A stretch of DNA of 7,567 nucleotides from Vicinamibacterales bacterium (GCA_030745255.1 JASLOY010000166.1:1-7567), one strand, 5' to 3'; positions 1 through 5,823 are shown, counted from the stretch's first letter. Notes: generated from the sequence alone by a model not told the origin. Made by a program: numbers and translations.

Positions 1-746
1 AGCGGCACCTCCTGCAGCACGCCTGAGACGCCGGCGGTCAAGCGCAAGTCGTTCACCTCATCTCTACGGAGTTGATAGATCGTTTCCAGCCGGTTCACCT
101 CCGCCTGCTCGGCGGCAATCTGTGCCTTCACCGAGTCGGTCTGTATCGCAAGCCGCCGCTGCTCAATCTCGTGCCGTATACCGAGCTCGGCCGCGCGGGA
201 CTGCGACTGTCTCAGTTGAATCTGCGACACCAGTCCATCAGTCGCGAGCTCTTCGTCGGCTTCGGCCTGCAAGGTCGCCTGGCTGAGTTCCGACTCGACT
301 GTTGCAAGCCCCGCCTGCTGCGTGAGCACCTGGCTTTCCAGCTCTACCCGCCGGCTCTCGAGCCGAGCCTGTGCCGCCTCGAGCTGTAACCGTGCGTCGA
401 GCTCGCTCTGCTCGAGCTGCGGGTTGCTCAGCTCGACGATGACCGTGTCCGGCTCTACGATGGCCCCCGGCCTGATCAGTATCGTTTCGACCGTGCTGTT
501 GGTGATCGCGGAAATCCATCGGATCTGTTCCGGCACCAGCGTGCCGGTGCCGCGGACATTTCGTAGCATCTCGCCGCGTTGCACCGTGTCCATGAAAACC
601 GTGTCCATCTCCACACGCGGCGCCGCCGGTTGAAGACGCGAGACACCCACGGTGATCAGGATGACCAAGACGCCGAATCCGGTGCCATACGCGATCCGGC
701 GAACCTTCTTCGCGCGCGCGATGTCGGGACGAGCTATGTCGACCAT
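1..746 (-). CDS. HlyD/MacA-type periplasmic adaptor of an efflux system (3' end outside window)
   Basis: The minus strand is open from an ATG at 746-744 to the window edge, giving 248 full codons. The product looks like the membrane-fusion (adaptor) subunit of a MacAB- or RND-type exporter, which links an inner-membrane transporter to the outer membrane. Residues 1-18 are basic, about 19-35 form one hydrophobic anchor, about 64-110 resemble the first half of a biotinyl-lipoyl domain, about 108-225 are an Ala/Glu/Gln/Leu-rich coiled-coil hairpin, and from about 233 (DLRLTAGVSGVLQEVP) the second lipoyl half begins. The start is supported by AAGGA at 759-755, 8 nt upstream. It is transcribed away from the BlaI operon, so the two share a divergent intergenic region. 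Its cognate ATPase and permease would lie left of the window. The family call is firm; the exported substrate is unknown. The missing part should hold the beta-barrel and membrane-proximal domains. Confidence 0.88.
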   Translation of the reverse strand, partial: MVDIARPDIARAKKVRRIAYGTGFGVLVILITVGVSRLQPAAPRVEMDTVFMDTVQRGEMLRNVRGTGTLVPEQIRWISAITNSTVETILIRPGAIVEPDTVIVELSNPQLEQSELDARLQLEAAQARLESRRVELESQVLTQQAGLATVESELSQATLQAEADEELATDGLVSQIQLRQSQSRAAELGIRHEIEQRRLAIQTDSVKAQIAAEQAEVNRLETIYQLRRDEVNDLRLTAGVSGVLQEVP

Positions 747-754
747 GTGAACAT

Positions 755-759
755 TCCTT
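755..759 (-). promoter_or_regulatory. Ribosome binding site of the adaptor gene
   Basis: Read on the minus strand this is AAGGA, 8 nt before the ATG at 746-744. It fixes that start over the out-of-frame ATG at 754-752. Confidence 0.7.
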
Positions 760-802
760 TGCACTGTCGGACACTCATCATCCTATCTCTTCTTCGATGA
801 TC

Positions 803-814
803 CGACCGCGGTCG
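803..814. promoter_or_regulatory. 12-bp perfect palindrome, possible operator of the adaptor gene
   Basis: CGACCGCGGTCG reads the same on both strands and lies about 57 bp upstream of the adaptor start, where a repressor or activator site would be expected. No regulator can be named from it. GC-rich DNA produces such palindromes fairly often, so this is only a candidate. Confidence 0.25.
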
Positions 815-1057
815 CCACCCGAAGCCTCGCCCCGTTCCGGCAGACAGACCGATTGGACGGAAGTGCGGGATGGAAAGTTTGCTGCCTCGGGCGGTGACGC
901 TGTCGCCCTTCAGGTGGAGCCGTTCCAGCGTGCCCTGCAACAGGTCCTCCTGCGTCGTGGTTGCCCGTGCCTTCCTAGATGCTCTACAAGAGAATGTCCC
1001 CAACGTCTGCGGATTGTCAATGAGACGGCCCCATTTCAGAAATCTTCGCCGCACCCC

Positions 1058-1086
1058 TTGACACGCTGTCGGAGAGGTGCTAATTT
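1058..1086 (+). promoter_or_regulatory. Sigma70-like promoter of the blaI-M56-HEAT operon
   Basis: A perfect -35 hexamer TTGACA (1058-1063) is followed after 17 bp by TAATTT (1081-1086), which matches 3 of 6 positions of the -10 consensus. A second reading uses GCTAAT at 1079-1084 with 15-bp spacing. Transcription would begin near 1093, leaving a leader of about 80 nt before the ATG at 1175. The region is locally AT-rich against a GC-rich background, which supports a promoter. The inverted repeats listed next overlap the -10, the usual place for repressor autoregulation in BlaI systems. Confidence 0.55.
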
Positions 1087-1110
1087 ACCAGCACTGTTGG
1101 TTTTTTAGCA
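1077..1110. promoter_or_regulatory. Candidate BlaI-type operator dyads over the -10 and start site
   Basis: Two nested inverted repeats share the left arm. GTGCT (1077-1081) pairs with AGCAC (1090-1094) across 8 bp, and TGCTAA (1078-1083) pairs with TTAGCA (1105-1110) across 21 bp. BlaI/MecI dimers bind short dyads over their own promoters; the known staphylococcal boxes are TACA/TGTA-centred, so these arms are not a textbook match. Position and symmetry make them the best operator candidates in the window. Confidence 0.4.
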
Positions 1111-1116
1111 TACTGA

Positions 1117-1127
1117 GCATGGCATGC
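1117..1127. promoter_or_regulatory. GCATG-G-CATGC inverted repeat in the leader
   Basis: Two perfect 5-bp arms flank one central base, about 24-34 bp downstream of the predicted transcription start. It may be a second repressor site or chance. It contains ATG triplets at 1119 and 1124, neither preceded by a ribosome binding site. Confidence 0.25.
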
Positions 1128-1162
1128 ACACGGCGCTCACGAACTCGATGACTGGTGATCGA

Positions 1163-1168
1163 AGAGGA
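1163..1168 (+). promoter_or_regulatory. Ribosome binding site deciding the blaI-like start
   Basis: AGAGGA lies 6 nt before the ATG at 1175. The in-frame ATGs at 1124 and 1148 have no comparable site, and using them would add a tail of up to 17 residues before the conserved winged-helix domain. Confidence 0.7.
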
Positions 1169-1174
1169 ACACGG

Positions 1175-1564
1175 ATGCCCAGACCGTCGCACAACCAACT
1201 CGCCCGTCGCGAACGTCAAGTCATGGAGATCGTGTACCGGCTGGGCCAGGCGACCGCGGCCGACGTGCTGGCCGAGCTGCCCGACCCGCCGAGCTATTCG
1301 GCGGTGCGTGCCCACCTGCGGATCCTGGAGGACAAAGGGCACCTCCGTCACGACCAGGAGGGCACCCGCTACGTGTTCCGGCCCACGGTCGCGCGTGACC
1401 GAGCCCGACGGTCGGCACTGAAGCAGCTAGTGCGGACCTTCTTCGATGGCTCGGCAGAGCAGGCGGTGACCGCTTTGCTCGACATGTCGCATTCGAAGCT
1501 CTCGGCAGGCGATCTCGATCGACTCTCCGGTCTCATCGAGAAGGCCCGGAAGGAAGGACGGTAG
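1175..1564 (+). CDS. BlaI/MecI/CopY-family winged-helix transcriptional repressor
   Basis: The 129-residue product has the normal length and layout of BlaI/MecI repressors. An N-terminal winged helix (about 5-70) includes the opening LARRERQVMEIVYRLGQAT, a recognition helix around 40-57 (SYSAVRAHLRILEDKGHL) and a wing at HDQEGTRYVFRP. A C-terminal helical dimerisation part follows (about 75-129). Such proteins bind operator dyads as dimers and are inactivated by proteolysis set off by a partner M56 membrane protease. That partner is encoded immediately downstream, with 2 nt between stop and start. The operator is probably in the promoter just upstream, giving autoregulation of the whole operon. 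The family assignment is strong; the regulated genes and the signal are unknown. There is no sign that beta-lactams are involved: no beta-lactamase or penicillin-binding protein is encoded nearby. Confidence 0.92.
   Translation: MPRPSHNQLARRERQVMEIVYRLGQATAADVLAELPDPPSYSAVRAHLRILEDKGHLRHDQEGTRYVFRPTVARDRARRSALKQLVRTFFDGSAEQAVTALLDMSHSKLSAGDLDRLSGLIEKARKEGR
1554..1558 (+). promoter_or_regulatory. Ribosome binding site of the M56-HEAT gene, inside the end of blaI
   Basis: AAGGA sits 8 nt before the GTG at 1567. It lies within the last codons of the repressor gene, so the two genes are probably translationally coupled. Confidence 0.65.
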
Positions 1565-1566
1565 CC

Positions 1567-4332
1567 GTGGATCAGCTTAGTCTCTTCACTGTTCCCACCG
1601 ACGCCTGGCTCGTGGCGCTCGTCGAGACCACGCTACGGATGTCGGTCATGCTGCTGGTGGCAGGCGCCATCGCCATCACGCTCCGGCGTTCGTCGGCGCA
1701 TCTGCGGCATCTGGTCTGGGCCATCGCGCTCGGCGGCGCGCTCATGCTGCCGGTTGGCTCCAGCTACGTGCCCACTGTCAATCTCCCGGTGCCGCAGCCG
1801 CTACGGCTGTTCGCCCGACCGTCCGGCGAGGTGCCGGCCGCCGTGCGCCCGTCGGGCATCTCGAGTCCCATCGAGGCCACGCCGAGCCAGATGGCGGGCG
1901 ATGTAGCAGATGCCCTCGAGGACTCGGAAGCTGTGTTGTCGGCGCCCGTTGGCGCGACAGCTCGGAGCAGGGCGCCGGCGGCGTCTGGCGCCGCGGGCAG
2001 CTCGCTCGACGCCACCGCGTCACCGGGATCCGGCGTGGAGCGGCCAGTCCCGTCCCGATCCAGCACGGTCCTGTCGTGGCCACAGCTCGCGGTCGGGCTT
2101 TGGATCACCGGAGTGGTGGTCCTGCTGCTCAGAATCGGTGCCGGTATCCTCGCCACACGGCGCATCGGCCGACGCGCCGAACGCCCGCGCGACGGCGCGT
2201 GGGACCGCCTGGCTGCCGAGCTCGGCCGCAGGATCGGTTTGACCCGCCCTGTTCGGATACTGAGTAGCAGACACACGGCGGTGCCGATGACCTGGGGATG
2301 GGCTCGGCCCGTGGTGCTGGTTCCGGAGGCCGGTGCCACCTGGTCGGCCGCCCGGAAGCGCGTGGTACTGCTGCACGAGCTCAACCACGTGAGGCGGCGT
2401 GACTGCGCGTCGCAGCTCGTGGCGCAGGTTGCGTGTGCGTTGTACTGGTTCAATCCGCTGGTCTGGCTCGCCGGGCGTGCGCTCCGTCTGGAACGTGAAC
2501 GGGCCTGCGACGAGGCGGTGGTCCAGGATGGGACCCAGGCCTCGGCCTATGCCGACCATCTGCTCGAGATTGCTCGCGCGCATCAGGTTCAGGGTGCGCG
2601 GTGGTCGTCGCTGGCGGCGGTCGCCATGGCTCGACCCTCCGAGCTCGAGGGGCGCCTGTTGACGATCCTCGAAGCGGGGCAGCGGCGACGACCGAACCGC
2701 CCAACGGTGCTTGCGCTCGGTACGGCGATGGTGGGGATCATCCTCATGTTGATGGCGGTGACGCCGACCACGCACGCGGCTGTCACCGAGACAGCAGTGG
2801 ATCCAAGCGCCGAGGAGACCGTGAACCAGACCGACGTAATCGTGGGACGGCTCGCTCAGACCTCGGTGCCGCCGCCGATCCAGCCCCCTGCCAGCGATGA
2901 GCCGGAGGCCAGTCAAGACGTCGGGGCGGTCATCGAGCTGCGTGCCGCGAGCGAGGGCCCGCAGCGACGGTTGGAGCTGGAGCGCGAGGCTCGTGCAATG
3001 GTGCTCGAGCTGCGGCCCGAGACCGAACAGACCGAAGACCAGCTGTTCGACCTCGAGCGATGGAGGCGTGATGTGCAGGCGCAACGCGACGGCGGCGTCG
3101 TCGTCGAGCGGGAGCTGGAACGGGCCCTCGAGATGGCGCAGCGATCCGCTGGCGTTGACCTCGACCTCGTCATCGAACAGGCAGCGATTGCCGAAGAGGT
3201 GCGCGAGCGATACGAATTGGTGCTCGGTGATCAGGGAGGGATCGCCGAGGAGGTGCGTGAGCGTTACGAATTGGTGCTCGGTGAGATACAGGGAAGAATC
3301 GCCTCTGGTGGGGCCCGTCGCTCGATCGACCCACGCGTGGCCGACCTGTTCATGGAGTCGCTCACTGACGACGACGCCGGCGTGCGCGAGCAGGCGGCGC
3401 GCGGGCTCGGGCGCAATCGGGTCGAGGCGGCGGTGGGTCCGCTCTCGAATACGCTACGCGACGACAACGCCGCGGTGCGCGAGCGCGCCGCGTGGGCACT
3501 CGGGATGATCCGCTCTGACGAGGCGGTCGGCCCGCTGTCGAGCGCGCTCGACGACGACGAGCCGAGCGTCGCCAAACAAGCGGCCTGGGCGCTTGGAATG
3601 ATCCGGTCGGACACGGCGGTCGATCCGCTGCTCGGCGCGTTGCGGGCGGAGAACCCGGACGTGCGCGAGCAGGCCGCCTGGGCGCTCGGCATGATTCGCA
3701 GTCCGTCGGCGGTCCCGGGGCTTGGGGCCGCGCTCGATGACAGCGAAACGGCGGTGCGTGTCGAGGCGGTCGAGGCGCTGGGGCGGATTCGCGACGCGTC
3801 GGCGGTCGAGCCTTTGGTCGACGCCTTGAGGGACAGCGAGGCGAGGATCCGCCGAGAGGCCGCCGAGTCGTTGGGGAGGATACGCGATGCGGGCGCGGTC
3901 GATGGACTCGTGACCGCTCTGGGTGATACGGAGCCGGCCGTCGCCGAGCACGCCGCGGAGGCGCTGGGGCGGATCCGTGACGCCAGCGCCGTGGATGGAC
4001 TCGTCGGGGCGTTGCAGAATCAGAACCCCGGCGTGGTCAAGGAGGCGGCCGAGGCCCTGGGGCGGATTCGCAGTGACGAGGCTGTTGATGGCCTTGTTCG
4101 GGCGCTGCGCACCGCGCAGGGCGAGGTAGCAGAGGCGTTGGTGGAAGCGCTCGGTCGGATCGGCGGCGACCGTGCGCTCGAGGCCTTGATCGACATGACG
4201 GGGGACGCGACCCCTGAGGTGCGCAGAGCGGTCATCGAGGCGCTGAGTGGACGCCGATGGTCCGGCGGGCCTAATCCGAATCCGAATCCGAATCCCAACC
4301 CAAACCCGAACCCCAACCCGAACCAGGACTGA
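1567..4332 (+). CDS. BlaR1-like M56 membrane zinc metallopeptidase fused to ten HEAT repeats and an Asn-Pro tail
   Basis: The 921-residue protein starts at a GTG. Residues 1-400 are a BlaR1/M56 peptidase: hydrophobic segments at about 12-40, 46-62, 173-195 and 380-399, the zinc motif HELNH at 270-274, a following YWFNPLVW (293-300) and the acidic ERERACDEAV block (309-318), presumed to hold the third zinc ligand. A long Ala/Ser/Pro-rich loop fills about 75-170. In BlaR1 the fourth membrane segment leads to an external penicillin-binding sensor. Here it leads to a charged helical linker (about 455-580) with an 18-residue tandem duplication (541-576), ten HEAT repeats of about 31 residues (586-893, typical unit VREQAAWALGMIR) and (Pro-Asn)9 at 902-919. 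By BlaR1 topology this whole C-terminal half would be periplasmic. The expected role is to cleave or trigger loss of the upstream repressor on a signal. The HEAT array is an inferred protein-binding sensor. Confidence 0.9.
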   Translation: MDQLSLFTVPTDAWLVALVETTLRMSVMLLVAGAIAITLRRSSAHLRHLVWAIALGGALMLPVGSSYVPTVNLPVPQPLRLFARPSGEVPAAVRPSGISSPIEATPSQMAGDVADALEDSEAVLSAPVGATARSRAPAASGAAGSSLDATASPGSGVERPVPSRSSTVLSWPQLAVGLWITGVVVLLLRIGAGILATRRIGRRAERPRDGAWDRLAAELGRRIGLTRPVRILSSRHTAVPMTWGWARPVVLVPEAGATWSAARKRVVLLHELNHVRRRDCASQLVAQVACALYWFNPLVWLAGRALRLERERACDEAVVQDGTQASAYADHLLEIARAHQVQGARWSSLAAVAMARPSELEGRLLTILEAGQRRRPNRPTVLALGTAMVGIILMLMAVTPTTHAAVTETAVDPSAEETVNQTDVIVGRLAQTSVPPPIQPPASDEPEASQDVGAVIELRAASEGPQRRLELEREARAMVLELRPETEQTEDQLFDLERWRRDVQAQRDGGVVVERELERALEMAQRSAGVDLDLVIEQAAIAEEVRERYELVLGDQGGIAEEVRERYELVLGEIQGRIASGGARRSIDPRVADLFMESLTDDDAGVREQAARGLGRNRVEAAVGPLSNTLRDDNAAVRERAAWALGMIRSDEAVGPLSSALDDDEPSVAKQAAWALGMIRSDTAVDPLLGALRAENPDVREQAAWALGMIRSPSAVPGLGAALDDSETAVRVEAVEALGRIRDASAVEPLVDALRDSEARIRREAAESLGRIRDAGAVDGLVTALGDTEPAVAEHAAEALGRIRDASAVDGLVGALQNQNPGVVKEAAEALGRIRSDEAVDGLVRALRTAQGEVAEALVEALGRIGGDRALEALIDMTGDATPEVRRAVIEALSGRRWSGGPNPNPNPNPNPNPNPNPNQD
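3187..3294 (+). repeat. 54-bp tandem duplication inside the M56-HEAT linker
   Basis: Two adjacent copies (3187-3240 and 3241-3294) each encode IAEEVRERYELVLG plus a short end. Over the first 14 codons the copies differ at four bases, all third positions and all synonymous. The ends differ by a 3-nt shift (DQG against EIQG). The encoded segment is probably a helical or coiled-coil element. Confidence 0.85.
3322..4245 (+). repeat. Ten in-frame HEAT repeat units of about 93 bp in the M56 gene
   Basis: Units recur every 31 residues around cores such as VRERAAWALGM, VRVEAVEALGR and VAEHAAEALGR, matching the PBS-lyase/EZ-HEAT style. Units 2-4 share AAWALGMIRS, while units 5-8 mostly share EALGRIRDA(S/G)AV, which suggests two rounds of local duplication. 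The last two units are the most divergent. Strong repetition here also creates long open frames on the minus strand that are not genes. Confidence 0.85.
4270..4323 (+). repeat. Hexanucleotide repeat encoding a (Pro-Asn)9 tail
   Basis: Nine CCN-AAY codon pairs end the M56-HEAT gene, followed by Gln-Asp and the stop. Codons vary synonymously (CCG, CCC, CCA, CCT; AAT, AAC), so the dipeptide is kept while the DNA repeat has drifted. A tail of the same kind closes the next gene. Confidence 0.9.
4325..4328 (+). promoter_or_regulatory. Ribosome binding site of the secreted HEAT gene
   Basis: AGGA overlaps the last sense codons of the M56-HEAT gene and lies 8 nt before the GTG at 4337. It selects that GTG as start rather than upstream in-frame codons within the Asn-Pro repeat. 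Confidence 0.6.
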
Positions 4333-4336
4333 GGCC

Positions 4337-5752
4337 GTGCGAATTCTTCCGATCACACCATTGCGGCGCGAAGTGCGCCAAGTCGCCACGGTCCTCGTCT
4401 GCGTGGGTGCATTGATGGCCGCTACCGCCCAGACGCTGGTGGCGCAAGACGCCCTGCGCGATACAGCGACTGCCGAAGTGCGGGCGCTGGCCGCCGAGCT
4501 GCAGGCATCCGAGCCGGTCCGTCGCGCAACCGGGGCCTGCGAGATGGGCCGTCTCGGCCGACCGGCCGAGGCGGCGATCCCACTCCTGGTCGAGTTGCTC
4601 GGAGACGGAGTCGTGATCCCGGCGATTCCGTGCGCGGTCGGGCGTCGGGGATGGAGCGGCGTTCCGGTCGCCGCTGGTGCGGAGCTCGACGAGTGGCCGC
4701 CCACCTCACCCGGTCGCGAAGCCGCTCGGGCGTTGGCTCGTCTTGCGGACCCGGCACGCGATCCGCTCATTGCGGCGCTGTCCCACACCGACTGGCTGGT
4801 CCGCAACAACGCCGCCTGGGCACTGGGCCGAATCGCGGACCGCCGCGCCGTCGAGCCGCTGGTGGACCGACTGGCCGATGAGCGCGCCGAAGTCAGGGCG
4901 ACGGCGGCCGGGTCGCTGGGCCGCATCGAAGACGGTCGGGCCACCGCTCCGTTGATCGAGCTCCTACGCGACATCGAGACCACCGTGCGCGAGGTGGCCG
5001 CCTGGGCGTTGGGTCGTCTCGAAGACCAGCGCGCCCTGCAACCACTGGTCAACGCGCTGCGGGACGCCGCGTCCCAGGTGCGGGCGCAGGCCGCCTGGTC
5101 TCTCGGGCGGCTCGAAGATCCTCAGGCCGTTGGCCCCCTCGGCGCGCTGCTGACCGGCCCCGACCCGGACGCCGGGGTCCGTGAGCAGGCTGCGTGGGCG
5201 CTCGGGCGCATCGAGTCGCCCGCCGGTATCGATGCGTTGGCTGCCACGCTGGGTCGCCCGGATCCGGACCGGGGCGTGCGAGCCCAAGCGGCGTGGGCGT
5301 TGGGTCGAATCGAGGATGCCCGCGCCGTGGAGGCTCTAGTGTCGGTCCTGTCGCGACCCGACCCAGACGACCCGGTGCGCCACCAGGCAGCCTGGGCGCT
5401 CGGTCGGATCGAGGACTCGAGCGCGGTAGCCGGGCTCTCAGCCGCCCTGACCACACCCGACCGGGCGGCGGGAGTCCGGGAGCAGGCTGCCTGGGCCCTG
5501 GGACGCATCGAGGATCCACGGGCGGTCGAGGCGCTGCTGGCTGGCGTGCGTGACACCGACGCCGGTGTTCGCGAGCAGGCGGTCTGGGCGTTGGGTCGTC
5601 TCCGAGACCCGGGCGCCACCGACGCGCTGATAGCCGCCCTCGACGACGACGACCCACAGATCCGGCGACGCGTGCTCAGCGCCCTGGGTCGTGGGTCGGC
5701 TCCGAACCCGAACCCGAATCCCAATCCAAACCCGAATCCGGGACCGGAATGA
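4337..5752 (+). CDS. Secreted HEAT-repeat protein with Asn-Pro tail
   Basis: The 471-residue product begins at a GTG 4 nt after the M56 stop. In this frame the reading is also open upstream to an ATG at 4247, but that stretch is an Arg/Ile/Thr-rich misreading of the Asn-Pro repeat. Residues 1 to about 37 look like a Sec signal peptide: basic start, hydrophobic ATVLVCVGALMAATA, cleavage near LVAQ-D. A divergent N-terminal cap (about 45-135) contains Cys68 and Cys99, which could form a disulfide in the periplasm. Ten HEAT units follow (about 138-453) with the core VREQAAWALGRIED; four central units are 33 rather than 31 residues because of PDPD-like insertions. The tail is (Pro-Asn)6 then PGPE. 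HEAT solenoids bind proteins and have no catalytic residues. The shared repeat, tail and operon suggest partnership with, or competition for ligands of, the M56 protein. No enzymatic function is visible. Confidence 0.87.
   Translation: MRILPITPLRREVRQVATVLVCVGALMAATAQTLVAQDALRDTATAEVRALAAELQASEPVRRATGACEMGRLGRPAEAAIPLLVELLGDGVVIPAIPCAVGRRGWSGVPVAAGAELDEWPPTSPGREAARALARLADPARDPLIAALSHTDWLVRNNAAWALGRIADRRAVEPLVDRLADERAEVRATAAGSLGRIEDGRATAPLIELLRDIETTVREVAAWALGRLEDQRALQPLVNALRDAASQVRAQAAWSLGRLEDPQAVGPLGALLTGPDPDAGVREQAAWALGRIESPAGIDALAATLGRPDPDRGVRAQAAWALGRIEDARAVEALVSVLSRPDPDDPVRHQAAWALGRIEDSSAVAGLSAALTTPDRAAGVREQAAWALGRIEDPRAVEALLAGVRDTDAGVREQAVWALGRLRDPGATDALIAALDDDDPQIRRRVLSALGRGSAPNPNPNPNPNPNPGPE
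4748..5695 (+). repeat. HEAT repeat array in the secreted protein
   Basis: Ten units share the core AAWALGRIED. Spacing is 93 bp in most units and 99 bp in four consecutive central units ending in GPDPDAG, RPDPDRG, RPDPDDP and TPDRAAG. The near-identical cores suggest recent amplification or ongoing gene conversion. Confidence 0.85.
5702..5737 (+). repeat. Hexanucleotide repeat encoding a (Pro-Asn)6 tail
   Basis: Six CCN-AAY pairs lie near the end of the secreted HEAT gene. The codon order at 5714-5737 matches 4288-4311 of the M56 tail at 22 of 24 bases, including the same use of CCC and CCA, so the two tails are related by descent or conversion. Confidence 0.88.
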
Positions 5753-5774
5753 GCCCGGGGGCCGGAGACTTGGA

Positions 5775-5820
5775 AACCGTGATGGGCAAATTGAAGGATG
5801 GTTGGTGTAGCCCACCGGTT
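5775..5820. other. Imperfect inverted repeat in the spacer before the permease genes
   Basis: AACCG-tga-TGGGC (5775-5787) can pair with GCCCA-c-CGGTT (5810-5820) around a 22-nt loop. There is no following T-run, so it is not a classical terminator. It may still fold in RNA between the HEAT gene and the permease genes. Confidence 0.3.
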
Positions 5821-5823
5821 GTC

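Larger units (their letters stand above)
747..1174. other. Divergent intergenic region between the adaptor and blaI-like genes
   Basis: No convincing gene is visible here. The overlapping open frames (about 797-1108 plus, 734-1054 minus, 1085-1351 minus) encode low-complexity Arg/Ser/Pro-rich or unrecognisable peptides, lack ribosome binding sites and overlap better genes. The stretch carries the control signals for two divergent transcripts: a rightward TTGACA promoter near its right end, several inverted repeats around and beyond it, and a 12-bp palindrome closer to the adaptor gene. A TTGACA also occurs on the minus strand at 1020-1015, but no good -10 follows it. Confidence 0.6.

Noticed and set aside
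992..1020. Minus-strand TTGACA (1020-1015) as promoter of the adaptor gene
   Set aside because: At 17-18 bp spacing the -10 candidates (ACATTC, CATTCT) match poorly, and the leader would be about 240 nt; not enough to call.
734..1108. Possible small genes in the intergenic region on either strand
   Set aside because: Neither the plus frame (797-1108) nor the minus frame (734-1054) has a ribosome binding site or recognisable sequence. The plus frame covers the TTGACA promoter and the minus frame overlaps the adaptor start.
4270..4323. Short direct repeats suggesting a CRISPR or intergenic satellite
   Set aside because: The unit is 6 bp, in frame within a gene and encodes Pro-Asn; there are no spacers.
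1175..4332. Classical beta-lactam resistance regulation (blaI-blaR1)
   Set aside because: The M56 protein lacks a penicillin-binding sensor domain and no beta-lactamase or PBP gene is present, so blaI and blaR1 symbols were not assigned.
3454..5052. Open frame of 532 codons on the minus strand
   Set aside because: It lies antisense to two strong HEAT-repeat genes, is Arg/Ser/Ala-rich without recognisable domains, and is explained by the repetitive GC-rich codons of the other strand.
5753..5762. GCCCGGGGGC palindrome just after the HEAT gene stop as a terminator
   Set aside because: The loop would be only 2 nt and no T-run follows.
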